From a virus: 43,894 nt of DNA. Both the position numbers and the translations under genes were made by a program. The stretch lies in IMG/VR virus record IMGVR_UViG_3300044970_001390, positions 1 through 43,894 of that record; one strand, 5' to 3'. Shown here piece by piece: positions 13,744 to 20,449 of the stretch. Under the pieces are notes generated by a model. It did not search any database. It was not told the origin of the DNA and saw nothing but the letters and a program-made list of their open reading frames with translations. Within the stretch, counting starts at the first letter, position 1, and every line of letters starts with the position of its first letter.

Positions 13744-13773
13744 TTGACGTGCTGATGTTGTTGTGATTCAATA
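13744..13773 (+). promoter_or_regulatory. Possible cassette-internal promoter
   Basis: TTGACG (13744-13749) and TCAATA (13768-13773) are separated by 18 bases, about 30 bases before the ATG at 13806. The -10 match is weak. The site lies between the antisense RHH-like gene and the sense genes of cassette 2, where control by the RHH protein would make sense. Confidence 0.3.
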
Positions 13774-13805
13774 ACACCCATCGACACACCAACCGGAAGA
13801 CGCAA

Positions 13806-14000
13806 ATGCAAACCAGCTACGCAGTGATGAACAAGGCAACCGGCCAACTGTTCGCAGGCTTTGACGCTGACAACCAGCCGACGTGGACAGATGACGAGCG
13901 TAAGGCCCGCGCCTATGGCCGCAAGGAAGATGCGCGCGGCCAAGCGCTGCTGTTCATGTGCTTTGGCATCAAGGTTCAACAGAAGCCGGTGGTGTTGTGA
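13806..14000 (+). CDS. Cassette 2 sense protein A, 64 aa
   Basis: Short beta/alpha protein beginning MQTSYAVMNKATGQLFAG, with an Arg/Ala helical middle. GGAAGA precedes the ATG. Its TGA overlaps the ATG of the following ORF (TGATG). No family recognised; its location inside an attC-bounded unit shows it moved with the cassette. Confidence 0.65.
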   Translation: MQTSYAVMNKATGQLFAGFDADNQPTWTDDERKARAYGRKEDARGQALLFMCFGIKVQQKPVVL

Positions 14001-14254
14001 TGTTCAACCAAGAGCAAGCCAGTGCTCTGGCATCACTTGTGCGGCAGATCAACGAGCGCCGGGACGATGACGCCCTAACTCCGGTGTATCTGAACTTCTA
14101 TCACGCCGAAGCGTTGTGGAGCGCCATTGACGCAATGCAGAAAGAGTTGGGCCATAGGAGCAACGTGTGCGGGTGCGTGCTTGGAACTTGCCAAAGCAAG
14201 GCGGTCGGATGCCGCATGCGAGAAGAAGTGAAGCCCGGTAGTGGTGCGCAGTAA
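14000..14254 (+). CDS. Cassette 2 sense protein B, 84 aa
   Basis: Helical N-terminus (MFNQEQASALASLVRQINER), then a Cys-rich end with CGCVLGTC and a further Cys (residues ~60-71), which could bind metal. Translationally coupled to the preceding ORF; the stop ends four bases before the attC2 R'' box. No family recognised. Confidence 0.65.
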   Translation: MFNQEQASALASLVRQINERRDDDALTPVYLNFYHAEALWSAIDAMQKELGHRSNVCGCVLGTCQSKAVGCRMREEVKPGSGAQ

Positions 14255-14257
14255 GCC

Positions 14258-14327
14258 GGCTAACGTTGGAGCTAAGGCGCAGGCGCCGGTACTCCGGCTA
14301 CTGTCGCCCTTGAGCGACCAGTTAGAT
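14258..14327 (+). other. attC recombination site 2 (70 bp)
   Basis: R'' GGCTAAC (14258-14264) and R' GTTAGAT (14321-14327). The core folds as AAGGCG (14274-14279) with CGCC-C-TT (14305-14311, one extrahelical C), capped by GCCGG-TACT-CCGGC (14285-14298). GCCGGCTAAC (14255-14264) is the exact reverse complement of the first bases of cassette 2 (13546-13555). Confidence 0.92.
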
Positions 14328-14353
14328 GGCATGGTGAACGAAGGCACAGACAG

Positions 14354-15163
14354 ATGAACCGCGTAGTGTTCGGAGATTGCCGCGAAGTGATGCGCGACCT
14401 GATAGGACAGGGCGTGAAGGCGCGCATGTGCGTGACCTCGCCGCCATATTGGGGCGGGCTGCGGGACTACGGGCGCGAGGGCCAGCTTGGCTTGGAGCGC
14501 GACCCGGCCGACTACGTGGCAACGCTGGTGCAGGTGTTTCGCCTGCTGCGCGACCTGCTGACCGACGACGGCACGCTGTGGCTGAACGTGGGCGATGTGT
14601 TCGCGGCCAGCGGCAAGGGCGGGGGCGGCAACGCTGGCGACCGCACGAGCTGGGCGACGGTCCGCGAGCGCAAGGGATTCAGGATGCCGCCGGCCGGCTA
14701 CAAGATGAAAGACCTGACGCTGGTGGCGTTTGCCCTGGCCGATGCGCTGCGGCGCGATGGCTGGTACATGCGGCAGACGATCATTTGGCGCAAGCCGGCC
14801 GCGGTGGAGCCGATGCGCCTGGACCGGCCGGCGACGAGCCACGAATACCTGTACCTGCTGGCGAAGGCCGAGCACTACTACGCACGCGGCCCGGAAGGCG
14901 CAAAGTGGTGGGGACATTCGGTGTGGGACGTTGCGAGCGACAGCGACGGCCAGCACCCGGCCGCGATGCCGACCGAGCTGGCGCAGCGGTGCATCCTGTG
15001 TGGCAGCGAGCCGGGCGACCTTGTGCTCGATCCGTTCATGGGATCGGGCACCAGCGCGCGGGCGGCGGCCAGCCTGGGGCGCAACTGGATCGGGTGCGAA
15101 CTGAACGACGACTATGAGGCAATGCAGGCGCAGCGAACTGCGCAGGCGTGCTTTGCCATCTAA
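14354..15163 (+). CDS. Cassette 3: solitary beta-class DNA methyltransferase
   Basis: 269-aa DNA amino-methyltransferase (N6-adenine or N4-cytosine). The catalytic motif TSPPYW is at residues 28-33, before the AdoMet-binding DPFMGSGTS (226-234); this IV-before-I order defines the beta class. The gene has no partner endonuclease. It starts 32 bases inside the cassette, and its TAA stop lies within the attC3 R'' box (ATCTAAC). Likely role: protection of phage DNA from host restriction or epigenetic marking. Target sequence cannot be read from the protein. Confidence 0.92.
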   Translation: MNRVVFGDCREVMRDLIGQGVKARMCVTSPPYWGGLRDYGREGQLGLERDPADYVATLVQVFRLLRDLLTDDGTLWLNVGDVFAASGKGGGGNAGDRTSWATVRERKGFRMPPAGYKMKDLTLVAFALADALRRDGWYMRQTIIWRKPAAVEPMRLDRPATSHEYLYLLAKAEHYYARGPEGAKWWGHSVWDVASDSDGQHPAAMPTELAQRCILCGSEPGDLVLDPFMGSGTSARAAASLGRNWIGCELNDDYEAMQAQRTAQACFAI

Positions 15164-15269
15164 CGTGATTTATCCAGCCCGTGCAAGCTCTGCACCCCAA
15201 TGACCTACCGCCGCGCGCTTGCGGGTCAGAGGCAGTGTGGGGCGGGGCCGGGCTGGGCGCGGTCGGCTG
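15158..15269 (+). other. attC recombination site 3, degenerate right end
   Basis: TGCCATCTAAC (15154-15164) is the exact reverse complement of the first 11 bases of cassette 3 (14321-14331), so the R'' box ATCTAAC is certain. An imperfect hairpin follows: CAGCCC, CCCCA and TGACC on the left, GGTCA, TGGGG and GGGCTG on the right. No GTTRRRY box follows; GTCGGCT (15263-15269) is the nearest candidate. The right end is therefore mutated or deleted. Confidence 0.65.
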
Positions 15270-15453
15270 CAAGGGGGAGGAGTGGCCCCATTGTGTGCGC
15301 AGCTTCCGCGCCCGCCTGCGTGGAAGACCGTAGGCTACACGACAAACCAGCCGCGCGAAAGTAAACATGTCACGGCAGATGCGTATACAAAAGACGGCAA
15401 ATCTATGCGTGTTTCACATACGCGACGGTTGGGCCGCAACAGGAGCTGATGAA

Positions 15454-15642
15454 ATGATAGTGATAAACAACGACACCACAACATATCGCAAATTTGTAGT
15501 GTGGAAACCAATGATGACAGAAGACGGTTCTGCTCATGTGAGCGTATGGTTCGAGTGGATGAGCCGCTCACATAGGGATTGCGCCTCGTTTTTATGGGTT
15601 TCTGATGATGGCCGGCGCTTTGTAGAACACATTGATCATTGA
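15454..15642 (+). CDS. Cassette 4 protein, 62 aa
   Basis: Begins MIVINNDTTTYRKF. Trp-rich mixed beta protein with no recognised family. The ATG at 15454 has AGGAG eight bases upstream; the longer frame from 15367 lacks one. The local sequence is clearly more AT-rich than the phage genes, consistent with foreign origin. The stretch 15270-15453 contains no other gene. Confidence 0.65.
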   Translation: MIVINNDTTTYRKFVVWKPMMTEDGSAHVSVWFEWMSRSHRDCASFLWVSDDGRRFVEHIDH

Positions 15643-15643
15643 C

Positions 15644-15658
15644 GCTTAACTGTTAGGC
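15644..15658 (+). other. Collapsed attC remnant at right edge of array
   Basis: GCTTAAC (15644-15650) fits RYYYAAC and GTTAGGC (15652-15658) fits GTTRRRY, but only one base separates them, so the whole folded core is missing. It follows the stop of cassette 4 and overlaps the 3' end of the leftward metallophosphoesterase gene, whose stop codon is the TTA of this R' box. Confidence 0.55.
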
Positions 15659-16720
15659 CGCCTTCTTAGCCCGCAGGAACGTCAGCCACTCCGCCGCGTG
15701 CTCCACGCACCAGAATGGCTTGACGCGCTCGGCCGGCACAGGATGCCAAGGATTCAGCACGAGCGTCACTGACGGCGCCATGCGGTGCGGGATATAGCGG
15801 TTCTCATCGGCGTAGTCGTCGAGGATCTTGTACCCGCTAACGCGATACAGGTGGCTCACGTCACCGTCCACATTCGGGACGATCTGAGCCGCATCCTGGT
15901 GAATGTGTCCGCACAGCAGGATGTGGTCCATGTAGCCGAACATCAACTCCCTTCGCATGCCATGCGCGGCGTTGTACTGTGAGCGCCCAGGAAAGTCATG
16001 CCGTGTGTGGATCCGCAAGGTGCGGTCTCCGGGGAACCGCAATTCCATGCGCGCGCCGTGCGGCTGGCCGACCGTAGACGCAGCGCGAGTCATGTACGTG
16101 AGTAGTTCCGCCCCTTGCCACAGGTCGTGGTTGCCGAACACCACTGCTAGATTCGGCCGCCCCTTGAGCACCCACTCGACCAATTTATAGCTCTGACTCC
16201 GCGTGGTCATCTGATCGGCGTACTTCTTGGCCAGCCGGCCGATCCAGTTGTTCGTCAGGTCGCCCAGGTGAAGCAAGTACATGCCGGGAGTGCTGCTAGG
16301 CACGTCCAGATCGCGCTCCAGCGCACCTATATCGCAGCCGTCGTCATCGACGTGTGGATCGCCTAGCACAGTGATCGCAATGGGCTGTCGGTCCTTGACC
16401 GTCACAGGAATAAGCTGCGCCCACTTGTCCTTCGCCAGCTTGCGCTCATACAGCGACTTCTTGAGCGCCAGCAGCTCGTTGACTGATAAGTCGTCGTCCG
16501 GTGCCGCCCCGACCTCCATCTGGCGCACCGTCGAATGCTGCTTGCGGAATACTGGGTGATCCTCGCGCGTCAGCAACCCGCGCTCTATCGCAATCCTGAC
16601 CCGCGCCTCGAATGTCTTTGCGTTGACGCCCAGTTTCGCGGCCCCATCGCGCCCTCCATGCCTGCGGTACATGTCAGCCGCCTGGTGGGCCAACTCATCG
16701 GACAATCTGGGCGTAGGCAT
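15653..16720 (-). CDS. HTH plus metallophosphoesterase protein, 355 aa
   Basis: Calcineurin-like phosphoesterase with the full metal-binding set: GDPHVD (residues 120-125), GDLTNN (153-158), GNHD (196-199), H241 and GHIH (271-274). The first ~50 residues resemble a helix-turn-helix (AAKLGVNAKTFEARVR). Such proteins occur in many phage late regions; substrates (nucleic acids or phosphorylated compounds) are not established. The ATG at 16720 has AAGGAA upstream. Its last codons reach the collapsed attC, suggesting that the array landed just at its 3' end. Confidence 0.87.
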   Translation of the reverse strand: MPTPRLSDELAHQAADMYRRHGGRDGAAKLGVNAKTFEARVRIAIERGLLTREDHPVFRKQHSTVRQMEVGAAPDDDLSVNELLALKKSLYERKLAKDKWAQLIPVTVKDRQPIAITVLGDPHVDDDGCDIGALERDLDVPSSTPGMYLLHLGDLTNNWIGRLAKKYADQMTTRSQSYKLVEWVLKGRPNLAVVFGNHDLWQGAELLTYMTRAASTVGQPHGARMELRFPGDRTLRIHTRHDFPGRSQYNAAHGMRRELMFGYMDHILLCGHIHQDAAQIVPNVDGDVSHLYRVSGYKILDDYADENRYIPHRMAPSVTLVLNPWHPVPAERVKPFWCVEHAAEWLTFLRAKKAA

Positions 16721-16754
16721 CGGTCGGTATTCCTTGGTCAAAGAACGAGGCGGC

Positions 16755-17147
16755 CTATGACTCTCCGCCGTAGGCCCGCATGAGCAATTCCTCAAGCACG
16801 ACCACAACTTCGTGCTCCTTCTCATTGACGATATGCGTGTGGCCGCGCTCGTCAATGCAGGCGTCCATCAGGCTGCGCAGCCGAAGGTGCAGCATCTCGT
16901 GAATGGCGGTGGACTCCAGCGACTCCGAAGTCACCTCGCAGACGCCGAAGTGGAGTCCAACCGAGTACCTCGCCAACTTGTGCTCAGGCTCAACAGATAG
17001 CAGCGACGCCATGCAGGTCGTATCGCGCTTGTTGGCCCGGACGACGCGCCAGTCGCGCAGGTTCAGCTTCTCCCGCCACTTCTCGATGTACATGTCGAAC
17101 TCGGCAACCTGCTCGTCCGACACTGGATTGGCGTGATGTTTCGGCAT
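16755..17147 (-). CDS. HExxH putative metallopeptidase, 130 aa
   Basis: The zinc-binding motif HEMLH lies at residues 83-87 within a helix, followed by EHE (111-113) and E120, candidate third ligands, giving a small zincin-like domain. No signal peptide. Located between the lysis genes and the phosphoesterase in the leftward operon. Related small zincin-like proteins occur in other phages, with unknown substrates. The start codon overlaps the stop of the miniprotein gene at 17149-17298 (TGATATG). Confidence 0.75.
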   Translation of the reverse strand: MPKHHANPVSDEQVAEFDMYIEKWREKLNLRDWRVVRANKRDTTCMASLLSVEPEHKLARYSVGLHFGVCEVTSESLESTAIHEMLHLRLRSLMDACIDERGHTHIVNEKEHEVVVVLEELLMRAYGGES

Positions 17148-17148
17148 A

Positions 17149-17298
17149 TCACTTCATCCTCATGGCCCAAAGCAATCCACAATTAGCCAGCGCGTACCCG
17201 CCGAACACGACGGCCTGCCAGTGCGGCCCCCTGATAGCGCCCTCAACCGCAATCCACACGTAGACGAGCGTGACTCCGCTGAGCAGCCAAAACGACAT
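17149..17298 (-). CDS. Two-span membrane miniprotein, 49 aa
   Basis: Starts MSFWLLSGVTLVYVWIAVEG. It has hydrophobic segments at residues ~2-19 and ~28-46, with a short polar turn and a basic end (MRMK). Start overlaps the previous stop (TGATG). It lies directly after the endolysin unit, so a holin, antiholin or spanin-like helper role is plausible. No lipobox is visible. Confidence 0.65.
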   Translation of the reverse strand: MSFWLLSGVTLVYVWIAVEGAIRGPHWQAVVFGGYALANCGLLWAMRMK

Positions 17299-17396
17299 CA
17301 GAGCGTCAATACAATCAGCATATACGCGGCGACGAGCCAGATGACCCAGACGAGTCCTACAGCTTCAACGTGGTCGTCAGGCGGCTCAGGTCTCAT
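17298..17396 (-). CDS. Single-span membrane miniprotein, 32 aa
   Basis: Starts MRPEPPDDHVEAVG, then one hydrophobic helix (residues ~15-32) ending at the stop, so the C-terminus is membrane-embedded. It begins just after the endolysin stop and overlaps the next miniprotein start by one base. Possibly a lysis accessory protein; the function is unknown. Confidence 0.6.
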   Translation of the reverse strand: MRPEPPDDHVEAVGLVWVIWLVAAYMLIVLTL

Positions 17397-17401
17397 ACAC
17401 G

Positions 17402-17731
17402 TCACACTTTACGCTCGAAGTGTGGCATATCCTTGAACGATTGCCAGTTCCCACCCCACCTGTTTGCGGGATCCAGCGACTCCCAAAACGCCCCTAAGCC
17501 AGCCGGATAGCACAGTTGCCCGGTCGAGTCGAAGAAGTGGAGATCAATCGCACACCGCTTCAGGTGCATGGAGTTCATCGTCGTCGAGCGGCCGGCGGCC
17601 ATGTGAATCCGCTGCATCTCGATTGGGCGCTCGGCCTCGCCCAGACTCACCTCGTAGCCCTGTCTATTCGCCTCGACGATCAGCGCGGCCACCTGACTCG
17701 CAAAGATGTTCTGCTGCTTGCGTAGACTCAT
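17402..17731 (-). CDS. M15-family peptidase endolysin, 109 aa
   Basis: Compact M15 (VanY/L-alanyl-D-glutamate peptidase-like) endolysin that would cut peptidoglycan stem peptides. Metal/catalytic text: SMH (54-56) with the distal Asp D63 in AIDLHFF, and the C-terminal WGGNW...DMPHFE with H104. The SxHxxGxAxD Gly is replaced, a small departure from consensus. No signal peptide, so it depends on the adjacent holin. The ATG at 17731 overlaps the holin stop (ATGA). Confidence 0.87.
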   Translation of the reverse strand: MSLRKQQNIFASQVAALIVEANRQGYEVSLGEAERPIEMQRIHMAAGRSTTMNSMHLKRCAIDLHFFDSTGQLCYPAGLGAFWESLDPANRWGGNWQSFKDMPHFERKV

Positions 17732-18273
17732 TTCGCCCACCCAGCCTGTAGGGACTTCTGCGCCGACCCGCTGGACGACCCAAAGTAGTAGCTGTACACA
17801 CTGTTCGTCTGCGTGCCCAGCACGCCCAGCATGATGTAGAGCACTTCCTTGAGGCCGTCTTGCAGCGTGTAGCCCTGTACCGCGCAGTAGATCAGGGCGA
17901 CCAGCACGGCGAAGAATCCGAGCACCGTAAACAGCGCGAGCACCGGCGTCGTGATCTTGCCGATCTGCGGTGCGCCTGCGCTCTCGGCCACCTTGATCTC
18001 GCGGTCGCGGGCCGAATCACGGTCCTCGGCGTCCACCTTGACCAATTCCACGTCTAGTTTGCGGTTATTCAGCGCAGCGTCGATCAGCAACTGCTGCTTG
18101 TCGAACTCAAGCTGCTTCAATTGCAGCAGCACCTCGGGCGGCGGCTCGGCGCCGGTCAGGTCCGGCAGCTTGACGCCAGTCTTCTCCTCGACCCAATCCT
18201 TGCCCTTGGACGCGACGGCGTTAGCGAGCAGCGGGAGTCCGAACTTGATAAGCCCAGCGATGAACGGCGCCAT
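17728..18273 (-). CDS. Holin-like protein (3TM type), 181 aa
   Basis: A short hydrophobic N-terminus (residues ~4-20), a central charged helical region (~50-95), and two strong membrane segments (~105-128 and ~138-152) precede a polar Ser/Gly-rich end (TQTNSVYSYYFGSSSGS), which is characteristic of the 3TM holin family linked to phage and gene-transfer-agent release. It sits directly upstream of and overlaps the endolysin. Role: inner-membrane hole formation timing lysis. Confidence 0.8.
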   Translation of the reverse strand: MAPFIAGLIKFGLPLLANAVASKGKDWVEEKTGVKLPDLTGAEPPPEVLLQLKQLEFDKQQLLIDAALNNRKLDVELVKVDAEDRDSARDREIKVAESAGAPQIGKITTPVLALFTVLGFFAVLVALIYCAVQGYTLQDGLKEVLYIMLGVLGTQTNSVYSYYFGSSSGSAQKSLQAGWAK

Positions 18274-18276
18274 GAT

Positions 18277-18570
18277 CTACCTCGTCAGAAAGTCGAGCAG
18301 TCCGCGACCCTTGCCGGCCGGCGCAGGGGCCTGCTGCGGACGCGGCGGCGGCGCGAGGAACTGTGCATGCCACTGCTCGAACGGAAGCGGCTGCTGGCCC
18401 TGCGACGCCATCTGGACGACGTAGTTGTTGTACTCCATGCGTGCGCGCGATCCAATCGGGTCACGCGGCGAGCCGACCGGAGCCAGCAGACCGCTTTGCG
18501 GCGCCGCCTGCTGAGGCCGCCCCATCTCCTCAATGGTCTTCGCTACGCTTTCCTTCGACAGACTTCCCAT
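18277..18570 (-). CDS. Hypothetical Pro/Gln-rich protein, 97 aa
   Basis: Low-complexity protein, rich in Pro, Gln, Ala and Gly, ending in a helical GLLDFLTR. It lies between the tail-tip protein and the holin. Possibly a small virion or assembly protein; no family recognised. Confidence 0.7.
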   Translation of the reverse strand: MGSLSKESVAKTIEEMGRPQQAAPQSGLLAPVGSPRDPIGSRARMEYNNYVVQMASQGQQPLPFEQWHAQFLAPPPRPQQAPAPAGKGRGLLDFLTR

Positions 18571-18605
18571 AATGCCTCCTAGACTCTCAAGTTGACTTTC
18601 GATGA

Positions 18606-19529
18606 CTACAAAGACGCATTCCCAATGATGTTCGCTTGGGCCACCACAGACGCCACGAAGAGGTCGAAGTCACCCGTGCCGCTCGGGCGGAATCCAGACA
18701 CGGCTGGCGCCATCGAAACTCCCCCCGGCGCGTACGCCAAAGTAGACCCACTCACCAGTGGCGTCAACGTGCCTACAGCAGAGATCGTGCTCACCGAGTA
18801 GTTGACGGACGAGTCCGCCGGGCTCACCTCGAAGAGGAGATAAAACCCGCTGTAGGGCGCGTACAGGCCCGTGCTGAGGGAGTGCAGTTGAGTGATGCTG
18901 GTAGTTCCCGATGCCTTGTATCCGAATCCAACGGAGCCGCCCTGACCGTACAGGCCGAACCAGTTGGACGCGCTGGTTGTCAACAAAGCACCAGAGGCCG
19001 GCATTGCCGCCGTGTTGCTGTTCATCCCAAACAGGAACTCGACGTCAGCGAGCGCGGCTGAAGTTAGATCGTCGAACCCGCACACTATCCCAAGTGTAAA
19101 TCCGCAGTCGTTAGTAGTTCTCGGAAAAACCACGCAGAACGGATTGGACGGAGTTACACCAATATTCCATCCAACCCCTGGCGGAGACCCAGAGGTGCGT
19201 CGCGCGAGTCTGTTGATAGCCTTTACTGCGTTCGTGGTGTCTCGGACAGCCGATATGTTAGACCCACGAATGGTAGTGAAAGAGAATCCAGGAGTGGTGG
19301 ACAATGTTTCGTTGTAGGCGTCCATGTACATCGTGTACAGGGCCCGCCTTGCTAGGTGGTAAGGAATAGTAGGCTTATCGCCTCCACCACCACCGCCTCC
19401 GCCACCGCTAGACGCAGCATAAATATCACCTAGCAAATCTCTGAACACGTCGGCCAGCGCCCGCGCCAACTGCGGGTCAGTGTTGGCGGGCAGCCGGCTT
19501 ACATACTTGCCGTAATTGAACGTAGCCAT
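18606..19529 (-). CDS. Probable receptor-binding/tail tip protein, 307 aa
   Basis: The helical N-terminal ~40 residues probably attach to the virion. A run of nine glycines (about residues 42-50) forms a flexible linker to a long Ser/Thr/Gly/Phe-rich all-beta C-terminal domain. This plan suits a tail fibre or adhesin with a lectin-like head. It precedes the lysis genes, as tail fibre genes often do. No specific carbohydrate-binding motif recognised. Confidence 0.65.
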   Translation of the reverse strand: MATFNYGKYVSRLPANTDPQLARALADVFRDLLGDIYAASSGGGGGGGGGDKPTIPYHLARRALYTMYMDAYNETLSTTPGFSFTTIRGSNISAVRDTTNAVKAINRLARRTSGSPPGVGWNIGVTPSNPFCVVFPRTTNDCGFTLGIVCGFDDLTSAALADVEFLFGMNSNTAAMPASGALLTTSASNWFGLYGQGGSVGFGYKASGTTSITQLHSLSTGLYAPYSGFYLLFEVSPADSSVNYSVSTISAVGTLTPLVSGSTLAYAPGGVSMAPAVSGFRPSGTGDFDLFVASVVAQANIIGNASL

Positions 19530-19531
19530 GA

Positions 19532-19921
19532 CTACTTGAGCATCTTCCTGTACTGCAACGCGAATCCGCCGTCACCGTACTTTCCCATCGGCGGCATGAA
19601 CATGAGCGCGAGCTTCTGGTCCATCGGCAAGTCCGCGATGAGCTGCGGGATCAACGCAGGCAGTACCGGCGCCGCCGGATACCCGCTCACCAGCCCAGCC
19701 TGCACTCCAGCGTCAAGCCCGGGCAATATGCGCCGCTTGAACTCCTTGCCGCCGTAGACGCTGGTCTTGCCGTGGCTGTTCTTGTACGCACCGAACGCCC
19801 AGCCCTCCGGCGACAGCAGCCCAAGCCCTGGATGCTGCTCGTTGAACACAGCCTTGCGGTCGAAGTGGTAAGAGGCCATCGGACCCAGCAGTGTGTACTT
19901 GATCTTGTCGTCTTCCATCAT
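19532..19921 (-). CDS. Conserved phage protein, 129 aa (beta-barrel-like)
   Basis: Starts MMEDDKIKYTLLGP (ATGATG at 19921/19918, with AAGG upstream). The text ASYHFDRKAVFNEQHPGLGL (residues ~17-36) recalls a recurring phage and plasmid protein family of unknown function with beta-rich text. A Pro/Met-rich stretch lies near the C-terminus. Overlaps the preceding gene by four bases. Confidence 0.7.
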   Translation of the reverse strand: MMEDDKIKYTLLGPMASYHFDRKAVFNEQHPGLGLLSPEGWAFGAYKNSHGKTSVYGGKEFKRRILPGLDAGVQAGLVSGYPAAPVLPALIPQLIADLPMDQKLALMFMPPMGKYGDGGFALQYRKMLK

Positions 19922-20412
19922 CCAGCCTTCCGAATTGAGAACATCGGTCGGAACTCCATGTTGATCTCGTCGCGTGGGCTGTACGGCCGCAGCACCGCCC
20001 CGCGCACTTGCCAGCCTAGCAGGATCTCGAAGCGCCACAGCAGGTCAATCTGCCGCAGCTCATAGCCTTCGCATCTGTACAGCACGCCCCACCGCTTGTA
20101 CTCGATCTGGTGGCTGAACCGGCTGTAGTCCGTAATCGCCTTGAATCTATCAGGCTTGAAGTGGTAGGCCAGCCCGTAATTGGAATTGCGGAATGCCAGC
20201 CAGTAGACATCACCGATGTAGCGTCCGAACCGCTTGTAGATCTTGCGGACCGTCTCCTCGTAGTGGCCGAAGTGCGGGGCGAACTTGCGCGGCAGATCAT
20301 CCGGCGTAATCATCCACCACGGGTACTTCCCGCGAATCGCATAGACCAGTACCAGCGGCTTCGTAACGATGCCAATAAGAATCAGCATGAGGCCGAGCAG
20401 CGGACCCTTCAT
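19918..20412 (-). CDS. DUF7338-like membrane-anchored phage protein, 164 aa
   Basis: N-terminal hydrophobic helix (residues ~5-24), then a soluble Tyr/Arg/Trp-rich domain with the recurrent text PWWMITPDDLP, NYGLAY and WGVLYRCEGYELR. I recognise this as a phage family of unknown role (DUF7338-like). It may face the periplasm or cytosol near the envelope during lysis or entry. Confidence 0.7.
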   Translation of the reverse strand: MKGPLLGLMLILIGIVTKPLVLVYAIRGKYPWWMITPDDLPRKFAPHFGHYEETVRKIYKRFGRYIGDVYWLAFRNSNYGLAYHFKPDRFKAITDYSRFSHQIEYKRWGVLYRCEGYELRQIDLLWRFEILLGWQVRGAVLRPYSPRDEINMEFRPMFSIRKAG

Positions 20413-20449
20413 GTTGCCACCACGTCAATGTTCAATGTGCGGACGCGCA

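Noticed and set aside
12666-15660. Integron integrase or phage tyrosine recombinase gene
   Set aside because: No ORF here or elsewhere in the window shows the R..H.R..Y pattern; the array must have relied on an integrase in trans.
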